Shown here: positions 1 to 12,366 of the stretch, piece after piece
Layout of the letters: each line of letters opens with the position of its first letter
Position numbering within the stretch: the first letter of the stretch is position 1
Assembly: GCA_005406025.1 (NCBI GenBank)
Contig: BGZK01001432.1
Coordinates: forward strand, 89,385-153,384
From: Eumeta japonica
Lineage: Eukaryota > Arthropoda > Insecta > Lepidoptera > Psychidae
Reading direction: 5' to 3'
Length of the DNA stretch: 64,000 nucleotides
Position numbers and translations under genes: made by a program
The notes under the pieces: model-generated
What the model saw: the letters and a program-made list of their open reading frames with translations, nothing else
Databases searched by the model: none
What the model was told of the DNA's origin: nothing

Positions 1-439
1 TAGTTGCATGTGAAAAATTGCCAATCAAGACTATTTTCTGCACGACAACAGTTTTGGTTCTTATCAATTTCTCCTGTTTTCCATGGTGATTATAATACGC
101 AGTAGACTATCAGGCCCCAAGAATATTGATGTTATGTTTCGTGTCAGGGCACAACTCTCATTTAAAAGAGTTGCAAAAGGTTGTATTGCATTTTACAATA
201 TATTGCACTATGTATTGTATAATGCACTGTAAAATGAAGCAAAACATTCATCCCTTTAATAAATTTTACAATCGTCAAATATTGTAAATATACTATAACA
301 AAAAATAGTGCTATTTGAATGTCTTTAGCAATATAAACATGTGTTATTATTCAAAGTACAATATATAAAACGAAAAAAACAAAATTATTTTCCAGATATT
401 TTCATTTAATTAATTAAACACAATATTCCCCAATTTTTA
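1..439. other. AT-rich DNA, nothing recognised
   Basis: No open reading frame, RNA gene or repeat boundary that I can support. Homopolymer-rich, AT-rich sequence. Confidence 0.5.
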
Positions 440-730
440 ATTTCCTTTTATGAAAATGAAAAATTTTAATAAAATTGGGAATTGACGTTTCATCCAGATT
501 TTAGAAAATCGAATTTTTAGCAAATCTTGGTCATTTTAGGGTCGTACTGTTTCGACCATTTTCTGAATGTTATCTGTGTGCGTGCATGCGTATTAAGCTC
601 TCATAACTTTTGAACGGATTTACCGATCAAAACGTGGTTTACAACATTAGAAAGTATTCCATTAAATTTAGACCTCCCCAGACTTCGAATTAGTTTAGCC
701 TGATAGATTCTGAGAAATAAAAAAACACAA
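440..730 (-). repeat. Degenerate fragment of the AACTTCCCGCTAA family
   Basis: Read on the minus strand this matches the distal interior of the better copy at 17.58-18.19 kb. Both hold an 'acttttRaacggVttNaccga' box, then a 'ttagaNNtcc' box and a 'tagattYtRagaaat' box in the same order and spacing. Neither terminus is present, so it is a truncated, old copy. Confidence 0.5.
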
Positions 731-1727
731 TTAGAAAAATGTGTTTTCGAAATCATTTTGAGACTACTCTGTTGGTCTATAATAAAAATTAATCAATTCC
801 TTTCCCAAATAAATTCTAAAATACAATCAGTTGTTCTCTTTTAAAACAGCGTCGATTGTTGTAAATGGCATCAGTTATTTCAATTTAGAAATATGGTTAT
901 CGAATAATTCAAAATAAAACAGTATTTTCAAAATAACATGTTCAAATTCTTCTTGGATTGATGTTCAGAACTCAGATAACTTATTCGCCCTAGAAAACTG
1001 CGTCGGATATCATAAAACAGATCAAAATCGAATCACAAGTTTCAAAGATATCACAGTTGAAATATAAAAAATAGCGTTTTTTAACTTTTCGCTATGAAAA
1101 TTGGAAAATTTTCCAAAATTAGAAAGATAGTGTTTTTAGTGTGATTCGAAAATAGAGTTTTTATCACATCCTAATATTTTAGGGACAACACAAATTCTCA
1201 CATGTTTATGAATTTTTATATGAATTCATGTTAAAACGAAATGAAAAATCGTCCATAATAGTTTTAGTAAGGCTCATCATTAGACTTTCTTTTTATAATC
1301 ATGAAAAAGAGTATAGTGTGTATATCGTATCGTAAATCTCAGGAGCTTGCTTGTCAACAATATTACTATCCCTTTTTGTTTCATTACAACTGTCATAAGA
1401 ATAACACGTTCAAACGTAAGGAAGTGTGATGCTATTTTATGGTTCTCTTTATGCTATCTTTGCACTGAGCAACAATGTAAGTAAACGTACTTCCCTAAAT
1501 TTGACACCACAAGTATTGGATGTACCAATGGTAGTGATGTACCGATATCCGATAGCAATATGTCGGTGATATTGTTGGTTTTTAGATGTACTGGAATCGA
1601 CGATATTAGTTTACCGAGACATCCATGTATTTTAAGTGCCAACGTTACATAACCATCTGTAGTGTATAAACAGCATCTTCGCGTTTAGTTCGTTCATTAT
1701 ATTCAAATTTGAAAAAAAGCCAGCCAA
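731..1727. other. AT-rich DNA, nothing recognised
   Basis: About 1 kb with only short chance reading frames (a 62-codon one on the minus strand at 1454-1642 has no recognisable motif). No repeat structure noticed. Confidence 0.45.
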
Positions 1728-2412
1728 GAGCCTGTCGGAATATTCTCAGTGCAGAGTTTCGTTACTACGAAGAAATGCACTATAGATGAAAAAAACTACG
1801 ATGTTATACTTTTTTTTCATGTTTCCCGCACAGAGTAGGTATGAGCACTTTAATCGCCTATAACCTGAGAAACAAGTTGGTATGTCGACTATTGCTTTTA
1901 AACTAGTGTAAAGTGCACCGGAAAAAGAGCGTATCTTTATGGCACTTACGTCTTTTTGTTGAGAAGCGCATTTTTTGCGCAGTAATTCGAGTGGTATATC
2001 CGATTATTTACAAAATAATTTTCATTGAAATTATTTTGCAAGTGTTACCTTCGTAATTTTATTCATATTTTTTGGCGATATTGAAAATATTCACTTGATC
2101 ACAAAAATTGTTAGGAAAACCACAAAATTTTATTAAAAGAACTGTCGAATTATGTGCCATACGTTGATGTTTGCTGAAAAAATTTTTTTCGGCCTCTGTC
2201 ACATATATGGAATGGCCGCCTAGAAATGTTTATTTTTACTATTTAACTACAGAACTAAATAGGGGCTTATATAAGACACCTATACTCCATAAGTTATCAA
2301 TATACTTCTTGTAGTTTTTGGAGTAAAATGCCTGTGACATACGGACGGATGGACGGACATGACGAAACTATAAGAGTTAAGTTTTTGCCATTTTGGCACG
2401 GAACCCTAAAAT
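1728..2412 (+). repeat. AGGGTTCCG-family element, copy 1
   Basis: A roughly 690-bp dispersed repeat that aligns along most of its length with 37,895-38,567. Shared blocks in order: a 'gaaatgcacta' box, 'catgtttcccgcac', a 'gcctataac' box, 'gaacYgtcgaaNtatgt', 'tagaaatRtttatttttRtt', then 'aaaatgcctgtgacatacgg' and the end block 'ttgccattttgg' followed by 'gaaccctaaaa'. The right end is the inverted form of the AGGGTTCCG start seen in the better copy; the left end here is eroded. No transposase, so this is a non-autonomous element. Short GGACGGACGGACATGACGAAA-like tails of this sort are common in lepidopteran genomes (knowledge, not searched). Confidence 0.65.
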
Positions 2413-3339
2413 GGCACAATATGTTTGAGTTTTGAAATGAGTTCTATCGCATCTGAAAGGACATTTTAAACGACAGGTCCCGTAGGTACATATAGACTTA
2501 TCAAATAATTTAAGGAAATCGTTTTTTTCCGAATAAAAATCTTATTGATGAAAATTTAAATTGTTGATTTCCGATCTGAAATTTATTGTTAAATAGGTAT
2601 TTTATTTCATTACCATTTCGAAAAATAATCGATTTTTGTGAAATTATGATTTTAAAAATATAATTTGTTTTGTCAAATTGCATTTTCAAAATTTTTATTA
2701 GTTAACATTAAATAAATATTAAAAAAAACAGTCGTCTGTTTCTATATTTATTATCATAAACCTACAGATTTTTACAACTCTTAAAGCTTGCGCTGACCGC
2801 GTCGTGGCGGTGTCGTGCCGTCAGAAGTGCGTATCGATGGATCCCTAGATCTTAGTACTTAGACATGAACTAATAGTTTATAAGTCATTTGTTCCGAATG
2901 TCTGTCCAAAAATTTTGTTTGAATGTTACTTATTTTCATAAGATTGAATATTTTTTTTAACTTGGTATTTCCTTTTTGGAATTCGACATTTTTATTATTT
3001 ATTCCATTCGTAAAATTGCATATTTGAATGATTTTATGTTTTTTATTTAATTTTGTACAGAGTTAATTCATATATTTTTAATTATCATCGCGACGCTCCG
3101 ATTCACGAAACCTTCAGTTCATATCCTATGGTTTCTTAACTGTAATATACCACGTTTGTATATTTAGTAATTAATTAGCGATTATTTTAAACCATATAAA
3201 TAAATGTGTAAAATAAATAATTTTATTGGTTATTGTTTTGCTCCTCACGTATAACTCATAAAAATATATTTTTTGAAATACTAAGGAAGACGTGTATATA
3301 AAATGCGATATTTACACGTGGATAAATAAATTAGATAAA
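2413..3339. other. AT-rich DNA with a short GC-rich patch
   Basis: Mostly AT-rich. A small GC-rich patch lies near 2,785-2,850. No gene or repeat recognised. Confidence 0.4.
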
Positions 3340-3890
3340 CTCCCTCAGGCACGCGATACGGTACATGGCTTACCGTATGGCTTACCCGATAATATATGGT
3401 TATAGCGGCCGGTCACGGAAGTCGTAGCACCTCGGCCTATCGGATTTCCGACGCTCGCGCCGAAATTCACCGATTAATTATGAAAGTTTGTTAGCTGCAC
3501 AGCGCCGCAGCCTTCGCGGATGCGTTGTTAAAATTATTGCGCGCGTCGTGGCCGCCGCCGAGCGCCCGCCTCACGTGTACCGACGGAGGATCCGTCCAAA
3601 CCGAGCGGGGGCGATCCCGGATCGCAACCCGGCGCTTCTGGGTGAACTGCGTTACACAGGTTCACTATTACGACGGGGGGCCCGAGCTTCGCTCCACCGG
3701 CGGTCGACGACAGCCACGCGACGTGTTAACGCCGTCGTCGGTCTAGGCCGCGCCGACCGCGAGAGGGACTGCATCGAAGGCCCACTCGCCGAGTCCGCTG
3801 CGGCGCGCCCCGTCCCCGGCTTCAGGCAGGTCTTCGAGAGGGTCTCGTCGATTCCTGTAAACAGAGTGAAAATCGGCTAAAGTGTTCGGA
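3340..3890. other. GC/CpG-rich island, function unknown
   Basis: A sharp rise in GC and CpG inside AT-rich DNA. It holds a 130-codon reading frame on the plus strand (3,488-3,880), but its Arg/Ala-rich product is what any GC-rich stretch gives and I see no domain, so I do not call a gene. It could be a promoter or 5' exon of an unseen gene, conserved regulatory DNA, or GC-rich repeat debris. A segment at 3,865-3,893 ('gaaaatcggct' plus flanks) is repeated near 4,177-4,205. Confidence 0.35.
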
Positions 3891-4199
3891 AAGACATTGA
3901 GGTTGAAACATTTTCATAAAATGAAAAAAGTTCGTTTAGGATAACTCGGAGACGTTCTGTCCGATCGGTTTATAATCTATGACAAGATTTTTCGTACTTG
4001 ACAACTCGCGTTAAACACTGCAAACGCAGGTGTCCTCGGCTCTTGCGAACTGGAGACACTGCAGGTCAAAAAAAAAGAAAGTTTTCTCATTATAACTAGG
4101 CAACCGATTGTCGCAACTATCTCTAACACAATTACATTATGAACGTAAAATGTCCCGTCGGTTGCTGAAAATAGAATGAAAATCGGCTTAAGCGTTCGA
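3891..4199. other. Spacer between two GC-rich islands
   Basis: AT-rich. Ends with a near copy of the segment at 3,865-3,893, about 312 bases downstream of the first. Otherwise nothing recognised. Confidence 0.35.
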
Positions 4200-4720
4200 A
4201 CTTACCGGCTAGAATCGGCCCTCGGCTTCGGGTCGACGGAGTGGCTGCAGACCTCGAAGACCGAGACCGAGGAGGATTAAAACTATATCCCGAAGTACAA
4301 GGAGGTAACGAGGGATGCGAATCGCAATAATGTGGCACCGAATTCTCCAGCGGGACTGCCGGCTACCGGATTTCGATGCATGCTACTGATGCGTGACCCT
4401 AGCGACGTGCGCGGTGGTGTCCACCACCGCCTCTACTCTTTAATTTCATTACTCCGAAGGGCGTGCGTCGGCGCGCACGCCCACGCCCATCACTTACACC
4501 GACACCAACGCAGTAGGGCAGGCGGTGATGCAACTTTGGACGACCCTCACACGTTGTCCTCGTCCTGGAGGTTCTCGTCGCTGTCCAAAATTAAAGCTGG
4601 GGCTTTAGGACCCTATTTCCGTGACCCGGGGCTCCGCTGAGCCATAACATACTGCTCGGGCATGAAGACAAATTCTCCGACCCGCAAATGCAACTTTCTC
4701 ATAATAGTCGTAGATGACAT
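4200..4720. other. Second GC-rich island, possible degraded element or exon
   Basis: GC-rich, with a 102-codon plus-strand frame (4,332-4,640) and a 68-codon minus-strand frame (4,132-4,338); neither shows a domain. On the minus strand a consensus splice donor GTAAGT occurs (plus positions 4,199-4,204), so an untranslated or short exon is possible, but no partner exon is visible. Retroelement debris is equally possible. Confidence 0.3.
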
Positions 4721-5890
4721 ACGCACGGCACCGCATACATCACCTTTCGTATAAACTTAAAAACTATTAAAATAGTTGTTTTTGGAGTCGGTACTAGCTA
4801 AAGAAAGGAAAAAAATCGCAATGATAAAGGATAGCCAATTCAATAGCTACACGTATAAAGGATGCAAAACGGTGAAATATTGAGCCAAAAAGGTATCAAA
4901 ATGTGCACAGGCATGTAATCACGTCAATAAGTCAAATATTTGAGAAAATGTACGACACATCTTTTGTTCAGATATTGGCCTTTCTACATGTTCTAATCAG
5001 TTAGGTTGAAGATAAAATCTTTAGCTACACAAATTAAAACTTTTATAAATGATCATGTAGGTGATTTCGTAAAACTGCTCAAATTGGATTGGATTTAAAA
5101 GCATTATGCTACAAACAATATTTTTAATTGCTAGTTTCTGGAATCGGTTCCAGCTAGAGCATGACATTATATTCACTCCATATATACATCTTGTATTCAT
5201 GAATTTATAAATGTAGAAGTCGGGTTTCTTTATCTCTTATTATTTTTTGTGTTGATGGCTGATAAGACACAGAGTTAGATTCGGCAAAGGCAGCTTGCGG
5301 GGTATGGCAATAATAATAATAATTAAAAAATATGTCGGTGTGTGCTTAAAATCATATGACAGAAGTGAAAACCATCATAATGAGGTTAATAACAAGAAAT
5401 ACAAATATTTTTCGTTCTAAATATAGAACTACATTATCAATAGATAAAGTAAGATAGAGTAATAACATTTAATATATATATAAGTATAATTGTGTATAAA
5501 TTACTCTGGTAAATTTTGCTCTGACTGATCCTCATTTGTATCATACTCAAAAAATGTCACAATTTTTTATTGCGACTTGTGTTGCATTTTCCCCTTTTTT
5601 GTAATAATACTTCGTAATGTATCTAATTTCTACGTTAGATTCACTCATTTTGGTCTACAGAAAAACAATAAAAAAAATGGCGGGACACCGTCTTTACTTT
5701 TTTCTCTCCTTTAAAATGTTAATCATGTTATCATTTAATGGTATCAAAACTAGCCAGATACGAACAGCTCAACCAAAGAAATTTTACTGCAACTTTTTAC
5801 TTATAAAATACGAAATAACTTTTCCCCGACCTAATATAGATTTTGCACCCAGTAACTTTTGGTTCGGTAGCGACGTTTTTAACCATTGAA
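4721..5890. other. AT-rich DNA, nothing recognised
   Basis: Contains a short AAT run near 5,310 and a 90-codon plus-strand frame (5,617-5,889) with no recognisable motif and AT-driven composition. No gene supported. Confidence 0.4.
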
Positions 5891-6240
5891 CTGCCAACAT
5901 TCTTTGCATCAACGTGCATATATAATTTCAACTAACCTATTCAAAAATGTCTCCATAATTAAGTTTTGATTGAACCCCCGTAATTCGGGGCAACGAATGA
6001 ATAATGTTGAAAACACTCGGCGCATCAACTTCAAAACAAGTGGAGATTTTCCGAAATGGCCGATTCCTTTCGCGTGAAACGAACGGCGTTCGACCGGAAA
6101 CGCTTTGAAGTTGATCCCCTGAAGTTCTGAAAGCGCCGCCTGCAGGCGCCGCTCGCAGCTTGTACCGAATTTTGTAAACAGGCCAAGCGTGTAGTATTAA
6201 TAGCACGATTGTATTTGAAAATTTTGTTCCGGAAGTGTAA
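5891..6240. other. Moderately GC-rich segment, unclassified
   Basis: Contains an 89-codon minus-strand frame (5,937-6,206) that I cannot assign, and a GC-rich core near 6,130-6,165 with the palindromic 'gcctgcaggc'. Could be repeat debris or regulatory DNA. Confidence 0.3.
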
Positions 6241-6879
6241 TTTTCAATATAAAGATTCTATGTGAATTGACAGATTAAATTCGTTTGAACATGTTGATTA
6301 ATTCGTTATTTTGGAATAAAATAAAACTAGACAAATATAATTTTAAAGTTTTTGTCTTTTATTTTAATTTAATTAATGATAAATAATGGGTGATGTTAAA
6401 AATACGAGTATATTCAATCTGAACCTGACATACTTACCGTTCTTCATCGATGACCATTCCATGACAAACGATCACATCTGTTACAACATCCCATCAAAAT
6501 CATCAAATTGATGATGATTAATGACAGTCACGAGTGCGATAAACGAGTCTACGTTACGTATTCAGCCAGCAGACGGATGTGATAAAATAAAAAAGCGCAG
6601 GAAAAAAAAGTTGAAAATGTGATCATCAATCACAATCGACTGACCCGTGGCCTATTTATTTCTGTACTGGCCACATTACAAATTCGATTCGAACGCCTAA
6701 CGCCGTTCACAGACAGAGGTTCAGAGCCCGGAGTGTACGCAGTGTTTTTTCGATTGTAAGCGGTCTTTTTTATTTCTTCTCCTTTCGCGACGCCCACTAC
6801 CCCTATGCTGTTCTATCTCAATAAAAAATGGCGGGCATTACTCAACAGAGATAATATTTTGAAAAGGTTTAGCAGAGAT
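6241..6879. other. AT-rich DNA, nothing firm
   Basis: Mixed composition; the part at 6,430-6,560 is less AT-biased than its flanks. No gene or repeat recognised. Confidence 0.35.
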
Positions 6880-7160
6880 TCAGAGGCGGCCGACCGCGCG
6901 CGGTTATAAATCGCGCGCTATCGGGCCCCATGCAATAACTACTTTATGGCACTATAAAATAGCCGTTATCTGGACACGGAATGAGGGTACATTAGTTTAA
7001 TGCACGCTTATGTAGATCACGGCGCACGGCCGATCGGTGGTAGCACGGGATAAGCGGGTTTGGATTGTACGTTATTGGTGTGTTGATACAAAATGTGCTG
7101 CCGTTTGTTGGTTTGTCTCTCGCTCGCGGTCGGATGTTTTGTAAACATGATTATTTTGTG
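6880..7160. promoter_or_regulatory. CpG-rich island, candidate regulatory element
   Basis: A CpG-rich stretch with a GCGCGCGGTTATAAATCGC-type dyad near 6,896-6,918, a TTTATGG motif (Caudal/Abd-B type) near 6,944 and a TATAAAAT near 6,953. These motifs are too short to prove function. No transcript or reading frame supports a gene start here. Confidence 0.25.
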
Positions 7161-7633
7161 TATATCGCGTTTTATTGCACCAAAATTGCGATGTGAGAAT
7201 TATTACGATGCCTTATAAAAGGGAGCCGGAACGATTTTTGAAGGTTTTTCATAAAATTTGCATTTTCGAAAAACCTTTTCCAGTATTTGAAGATTTTGAT
7301 AGTATAGCCAATGAGTTAGCTCCTTAAGTGTGAATGATTATGAATTCAATTCCTGATTGAGATAACTGATTGTCTTTGTATTGTACCTACCGTAATTCTT
7401 AAAAACACTGAGATTTAACAATATTTTTTTTTTGTGTTAAATATACTAATTGAGGTAGCATAATAAAAAACGAAAAGACGCGAAAAGGCACTGGAATTAT
7501 TATGGAATAATTACATATTTATCTTTGTTGCCCACAAGGTCATAGCTGATTTGGTGGAGTTTTTTGCGCTTACTCCATTAGAGAAAATACTTTTTTTTTA
7601 ATCATAAATTTGTCTTGTTGAACGCTACTAGCC
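7161..7633. other. AT-rich DNA, nothing recognised
   Basis: No gene or repeat boundary supported. Confidence 0.4.
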
Positions 7634-7946
7634 CGGTCAAGTTAGCCCAAAAAAATAGGGATAAGTTTACAAAAATTCGCATAGAGCCAAAAATTGACAC
7701 GAATGTTCGGAACGTCATCATAAATGAAATGCGTAAAAGGCTCCATCAATCTCACAAGATCTATAAACATTTATTCAAGGTCAAAATTCGCAAACGTGGG
7801 GTTTTTTTTTACGTTTTTCAGTCAATCGTTAAGTTTAATCTAAAAAATCAAAAAAAATTGTAGATCATGCGATTATCTACTAAAATTAAATTAAACTTTT
7901 TCTCCTAAGGGTCATCGTTTTTGAGATGTAACTATTCAAATAGTTG
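7634..7946 (+). repeat. Dispersed repeat, left member of an inverted pair
   Basis: Aligns with the reverse complement of 8,367-8,669. Shared boxes in order: 'cggtcaa', 'aaaattcgcatNgagc', 'acgaatgtt', 'catcaatc', 'ttcgcaaaYgtgggg', 'acgtttttca', 'ttgtagatc' with 'cgattatct', and 'actttttctcctaag'. A reading frame at 7,615-7,863 is a by-product of this repeat. Family unknown. Confidence 0.65.
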
Positions 7947-8366
7947 AAAAAGTTGTGATCTACATAAGATGAACATAGCTTCAACGCCACCTATGAGATA
8001 ATGTACTTGGTGCGTTTTTAAACATGGTTTCCCCGATAGGTCTATTCCACGATCTACTATGATCCTGTTTAATTTAATACTATTAAATAATAGTGTATAA
8101 TTGTAATGACACCAATAGTATTCAGTTTATTAGGTTTTTATCAAAAAGAACAGGTATACGACACTTGCCACGCAAAGAAATGAGTACGAGACAAATCTCG
8201 TTCACGGTTCCATTGGCGTTAAATGAGAGACTGGGTTTATTTCGAGTTCTTATCCTCGTTATTTTACTATTCTACGTGTGTAAGTTAAACTGACCGATAA
8301 AAAAATATTCTTCAGTGATATATGTACGTGACGTACTTACGCATATTGCGAAGAACGCAATTTAAT
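7947..8366. other. Spacer between the inverted repeat copies
   Basis: About 420 bases with no recognised gene; a 66-codon frame (8,093-8,293) has no visible domain. Confidence 0.4.
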
Positions 8367-8669
8367 CATACTATTTGAATCATTATATCTCGGAAACGGT
8401 GACTCTTAGGAGAAAAAGTCTAAATACTATTTCTATAGATAATCGTACGATCTACAATTTTTGTTTGCCTTATTTTTTGCTAAAATTTGCCGTTTGGATG
8501 AAAAACGTAAAAAAACCCACATTTGCGAACTTCAACCTTGAGTAATTCTTTTTTGCAGACGTGGGATTGATGGGGACTTTTAACATTTAATTTACAATGG
8601 TATCCAGAACATTCGTACCAATTTTTAGCTCAATGCGAATTTTTTCAACCTTCATGTCTATTTTGACCG
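8367..8669 (-). repeat. Dispersed repeat, right member of an inverted pair
   Basis: Reverse-complement partner of 7,634-7,946, diverged by substitutions and small indels. The reading frames over it (8,587-8,772 minus and 8,597-8,917 plus) follow from the repeat and I do not treat them as genes. Confidence 0.65.
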
Positions 8670-9429
8670 GGATATATAGACATTTAATTGCCCTGTCTGT
8701 GAATAAATACTCTATCTTTGAACTATGTAATTCTGTTACGTGTTTATTACGCGTTTGTTTGTTCACGCGCAAATCGACACTAGAATTTCAGATGACTTGT
8801 TCGGTACCCGTAAAGTCTTCCAGTGAGTACATTAAATGGATGCAAATTGTAGGGTTGCAGAGAAATTCTCACCACGGCATTGTGACGTCAGAATTGTGTG
8901 TTATGTACGAAGCATAGGTACAGCCCTAAACTAACTAATATCTATGTTTAACTAGCCATCATTCACTTGTCAGATGTTTTGTGATGATCGTCATTTGAGC
9001 ACGAGGAGCTGACTTATAATAAGGTATCATGTCAATATTTAGGAAGTGATTACAATTTTTATTATCTTAAAATGGATGTTTTAAAACGTATCAAAGAAAA
9101 TATAGAAAGGCGAGATCGCCTCTTCTCATCACCAAGACAACTGTACTTTAAGTTTTGTATAGAATACGGAATGCAGGGCTTCGCTCATAGTTTACAGAAA
9201 TATTTGGAGCCAAAATCTTTTCAATTTCTTTTCGTTCTCACGAGGAACGTGAAGTAAACGCGAAGAGAGAATATGTTATTTAATTTCAACGAAGACCATT
9301 GCGATGATTTTTGTTGGAGGTAGTCTTTCGAATCAAATTTTCATATTAAGTTTTTTTTTGATAGCACCTAAAACGGTTGCGCGCAATTTAAAAAAATTGT
9401 AAAACGATTGAAGGATCAATCATCCATCC
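8670..9429. other. Unclassified DNA with one CRE-like site
   Basis: A perfect TGACGTCA lies at 8,883-8,890, which is the CREB/ATF consensus but may be chance. A 61-codon frame at 9,072-9,257 has no known motif. Nothing else seen. Confidence 0.35.
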
Positions 9430-10265
9430 TCCATCCTTCAGGACATTCCTAAAATTTTGCGCTATGATTTTTGTCGTTGTGCTTTTGAGCTTCTCGAGTT
9501 TTAAAATCTAGTTGTCCCAAAGCTCAAAGATTCGAAAAATGGTAAACCTCTTGGCCATTCCTAAAACTTTCGAGCTCAAAGTCTTCAAAAATATACTTAG
9601 TAGTAAATTAATAACTTTGAGTCCAAAAGATCAATTTTTGTAGTTTTTTTAAGCTTTCCAGCTCAAAAATATAATTTTAATACATTTTCAGTTCTTTAAG
9701 TTCAAACATCTAGATTTATTCGAATAAAACGCTATTTTTTAATTTTTAAACTAAGATAACTATCGAACGTGTTGTATGATTTCGATCTGCTTTGTGGCAT
9801 TTAACATAGATTTTTAAACAAAGAATGTTGATGAATACCAAATATCAATCTAACAAGAACTTTAGAAACAATTTTGAAAAAAAATCTTTTTCGTTAAATT
9901 TTCTTTAAGAAAACAACTGGTTAAATTTTCTTATTTATAGATAAAGTAGTCTAAAAAATATTTTAAAAATACACTGATAAATTTCTCTCCGCTAATATCT
10001 TTTGACCAAATCTAACGATTTTGATGCATTTAGTGACGATCAACGTTGTTTTTTATGTAAAACAACTGAATAGATTTGGAAATTTATCCGTACAGCATTT
10101 ATAAATTTAAAAATATTGTAAAATATATTTTTTTAATTTCTATCCAAAGATATCTTTTGAACAAATTAACTGATATGCAGTATACCGCAGTCGATGTATT
10201 TGTTTGGGGATATGAGCTAATTAGAATTAATGTCGATCGGGTATAGTATGTAAACGCTGTATTTT
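9430..10265 (+). repeat. AACTTCCCGCTAA family, diverged copy
   Basis: Opens with the family's leading boxes in degenerate form ('cctcttggccattcctaaaactttc' region at 9,547-9,571, matching the minus-strand copy at 56.35-56.85 kb) and runs through the family's interior, including repeated 'atatcttttgaNcaaat' boxes and the 'gatatgagctaattagaattaatgtcgatcgg' type block near 10,210-10,241. The right inverted terminus is not recognisable. Confidence 0.5.
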
Positions 10266-12012
10266 AAAAAGCGAGTTTAACAATAAAAATAAATTAATTG
10301 CACAGAAATACAATACACAATACTTAATTGTATTCAAAGGGACATAAGGTTCAGGGCGTATGGTTCTATTTATGTGACCTCTGACATACAGAGTTTCACC
10401 TTATGCATAAAATATCTAACTGTTTTGTGAATTATAAATGATAATATACATTGTATTTACAATTATAATATAATGTGCGCCACTTGACAGCAAGTGCCGA
10501 GAAAAGGTATATAATCAAACTTAGTGATATTCACAGTCAAATGTTCAGATAAACTTGACACAGCCTCTTTGCATGGAGAGATAATAAACTGGTGTACAAA
10601 GAGATTAAGGTACTTGATTTCGAACATTGAACTGGGTTCACTTCCCTCTTTTTATTTATGCTTAGACTCTCATCTTATGTGATGAAACCTCGGCAGTAGG
10701 CAGTGCACGCAGATGTGCTTTAGCGAAATGTTGCCGGCTAAGACTGCCTCAGAAATGAAACGCTGTGAACTTCCGAAACGGTGTGAAACGGCGTGTGCGC
10801 ATCAAAACATCAGTTATCCATTTTTACAGGGGTGAAAAAAAAGGATTCTAAAACGACCATAGACACGTGCCACTGTTTATAACCGAGACAGCAGATTTCA
10901 CAAATCATTTCTCTGAACGAAACTTCGCATCTTACCCTCTCCTTAGGAAGAACCACAATGTAAATTAATATTAAACAGAAGTAGATTCACTGGTTATAAC
11001 ATTTGCTCGAAAGAAATCTGTTTTCAGAATGCCTGTCCCGACGTTTTTCCAATCAGAAAAAGAATAGCCACACATTTTTTTATTTTAAAAAAGATCTTTG
11101 ATGTCACACATCACACATGAAGGATCGAATAACATTGACAATTAGGTACTCAAAACAGATCCTTTTTTTTTTTGTGGTCCATCGACTGAATAGAGTTATA
11201 AATGTAAAAACGGTATTACTTTTAATGAAAAAGAATTATGGAACCACGATAATAACATTACGACATCTCGTTTAGAAGATTTTATAAAAATACCATATTA
11301 CGAAAGAAATTCTAATTTCTTTGTAAATTCTGATATTCATTTTGAGGTGTTAAAATTAATCTAAAAATTACTTAAAAAGAAAATTTTGATTTTTTTTTTT
11401 TATTCGAGTTTCTTGAAATCTACCGATAGGAATTACTTCAACATTTCAAATAATCTAATTTGAGTACACCCCTTTTAATGTCGTAGGCTACGTTTCGATT
11501 TTGACATTGTTAGAAAAAAACTCTTTTTGTCTTTATTACGACCGACCGCTGTCGGGGGTCAGTTTGATTCTAGTCAAGTACTAACAGTTTTTATTCATCC
11601 ATTTTCATGTAGGGTCATTTCAATAAGCACGACAATAGTATGAGTTTGTTTTCACGTTTTCAAGCGAACGGATACCATAAAAAGTATACGATTGATAACG
11701 ATTGAAAACTGTAGGTACTTATGATCGACAGTCGTTAAGAAAAAAAAAAGTGAACGCACGAACGCACACGGCGTTCGTATATCACACCTTTTTATTTACA
11801 TTTCAACTCATTTGCGGCCGCCTCTCTGTGTCCGGCGACATACAAACACAACGCCGGGGGCGCGCGCCGACCCCCGCGCACCCCCTTCCAACCGACGTTA
11901 ATCGAATCTCACCGCGTCCAAATTGAAAATTGTTTTACGGCCGAATGTGCGCGAGCAGCGCGACGTGTGCATGCGCTTCTGAATTAGTTCATCGAAATAT
12001 AATTATGCCTTT
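10266..12012. other. AT-rich DNA with a GC-rich patch at 11.80-11.96 kb
   Basis: No gene or repeat that I can support. The GC-rich patch near 11,810-11,960 is CpG-rich and may be regulatory or repeat debris. A 74-codon frame at 11,702-11,926 overlaps it without recognisable domains. Confidence 0.35.
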
Positions 12013-12366
12013 ACTTCGAGTCCAGTCTTTGTTCATGCACGACCTGATATACTGTATGATTTGCAAATAGTGCAGAATAAATTTTGTAGAAGAGCAGCTG
12101 ACGCACCATGGTACGTCAAAAGCTCTGTGCTTCACCGGGACCTAGAGCTCCTTACTATTTCCAAATGTATGAAGGACGCATCAGAGCGTTTCTTCGATAT
12201 AGCGAGTAGCCATCCTAATCCTTTATTAGTTTCGGCCGTATCATACGAGCCACCTCCTCCACATCATTTTTGTAGAAGACCACGGAATGTCCTGATAGAT
12301 CCGCCCGATGAACTCACTGTCGAGGTGGAAAAACTTTTAGAATTAAATAAGATGGATTTTGACTAG
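12013..12366 (+). pseudogene. C-terminal fragment of a jockey-type LINE ORF2
   Basis: The frame is open from about 12,013 and reads through VQNKFCRRAADAPWYVK, LHRDLELLTI and, near the end, PRNVLIDPPDE. In jockey-clade non-LTR retrotransposons of Lepidoptera the region after the reverse transcriptase has the pattern 'QVIQNKFCR..GAPWFVRN..LHRDL.L..I.KFM...S.RYFD' followed by 'RRRPRHVL.DP.D', and the fragment follows it step by step. Endonuclease and RT are absent, so the copy is 5'-truncated, the usual result of incomplete target-primed reverse transcription. The stop at 12,364-12,366 matches the family's end. It cannot encode a working element. Confidence 0.8.

Noticed and set aside
3488..3880. 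130-codon plus-strand reading frame
   Set aside because: Lies in a CpG-rich island, where long frames arise by chance; Arg/Ala-rich with no domain, and a second frame overlaps it.
4163..4205. Minus-strand mini-intron: GTAAGT donor and a pyrimidine-rich TTTTCAG acceptor about 41 bases apart
   Set aside because: Shorter than insect introns usually are, and the segment is part of a direct repeat also found near 3,870, so the signals are likely coincidental.
8883..8890. CRE site TGACGTCA as a functional promoter element
   Set aside because: A single 8-mer in 64 kb is near chance expectation and no transcript start is visible.
9072..9257. 61-codon small ORF
   Set aside because: Reads like a plausible helical peptide but has no homolog I recognise, no splice context and no conserved neighbour.
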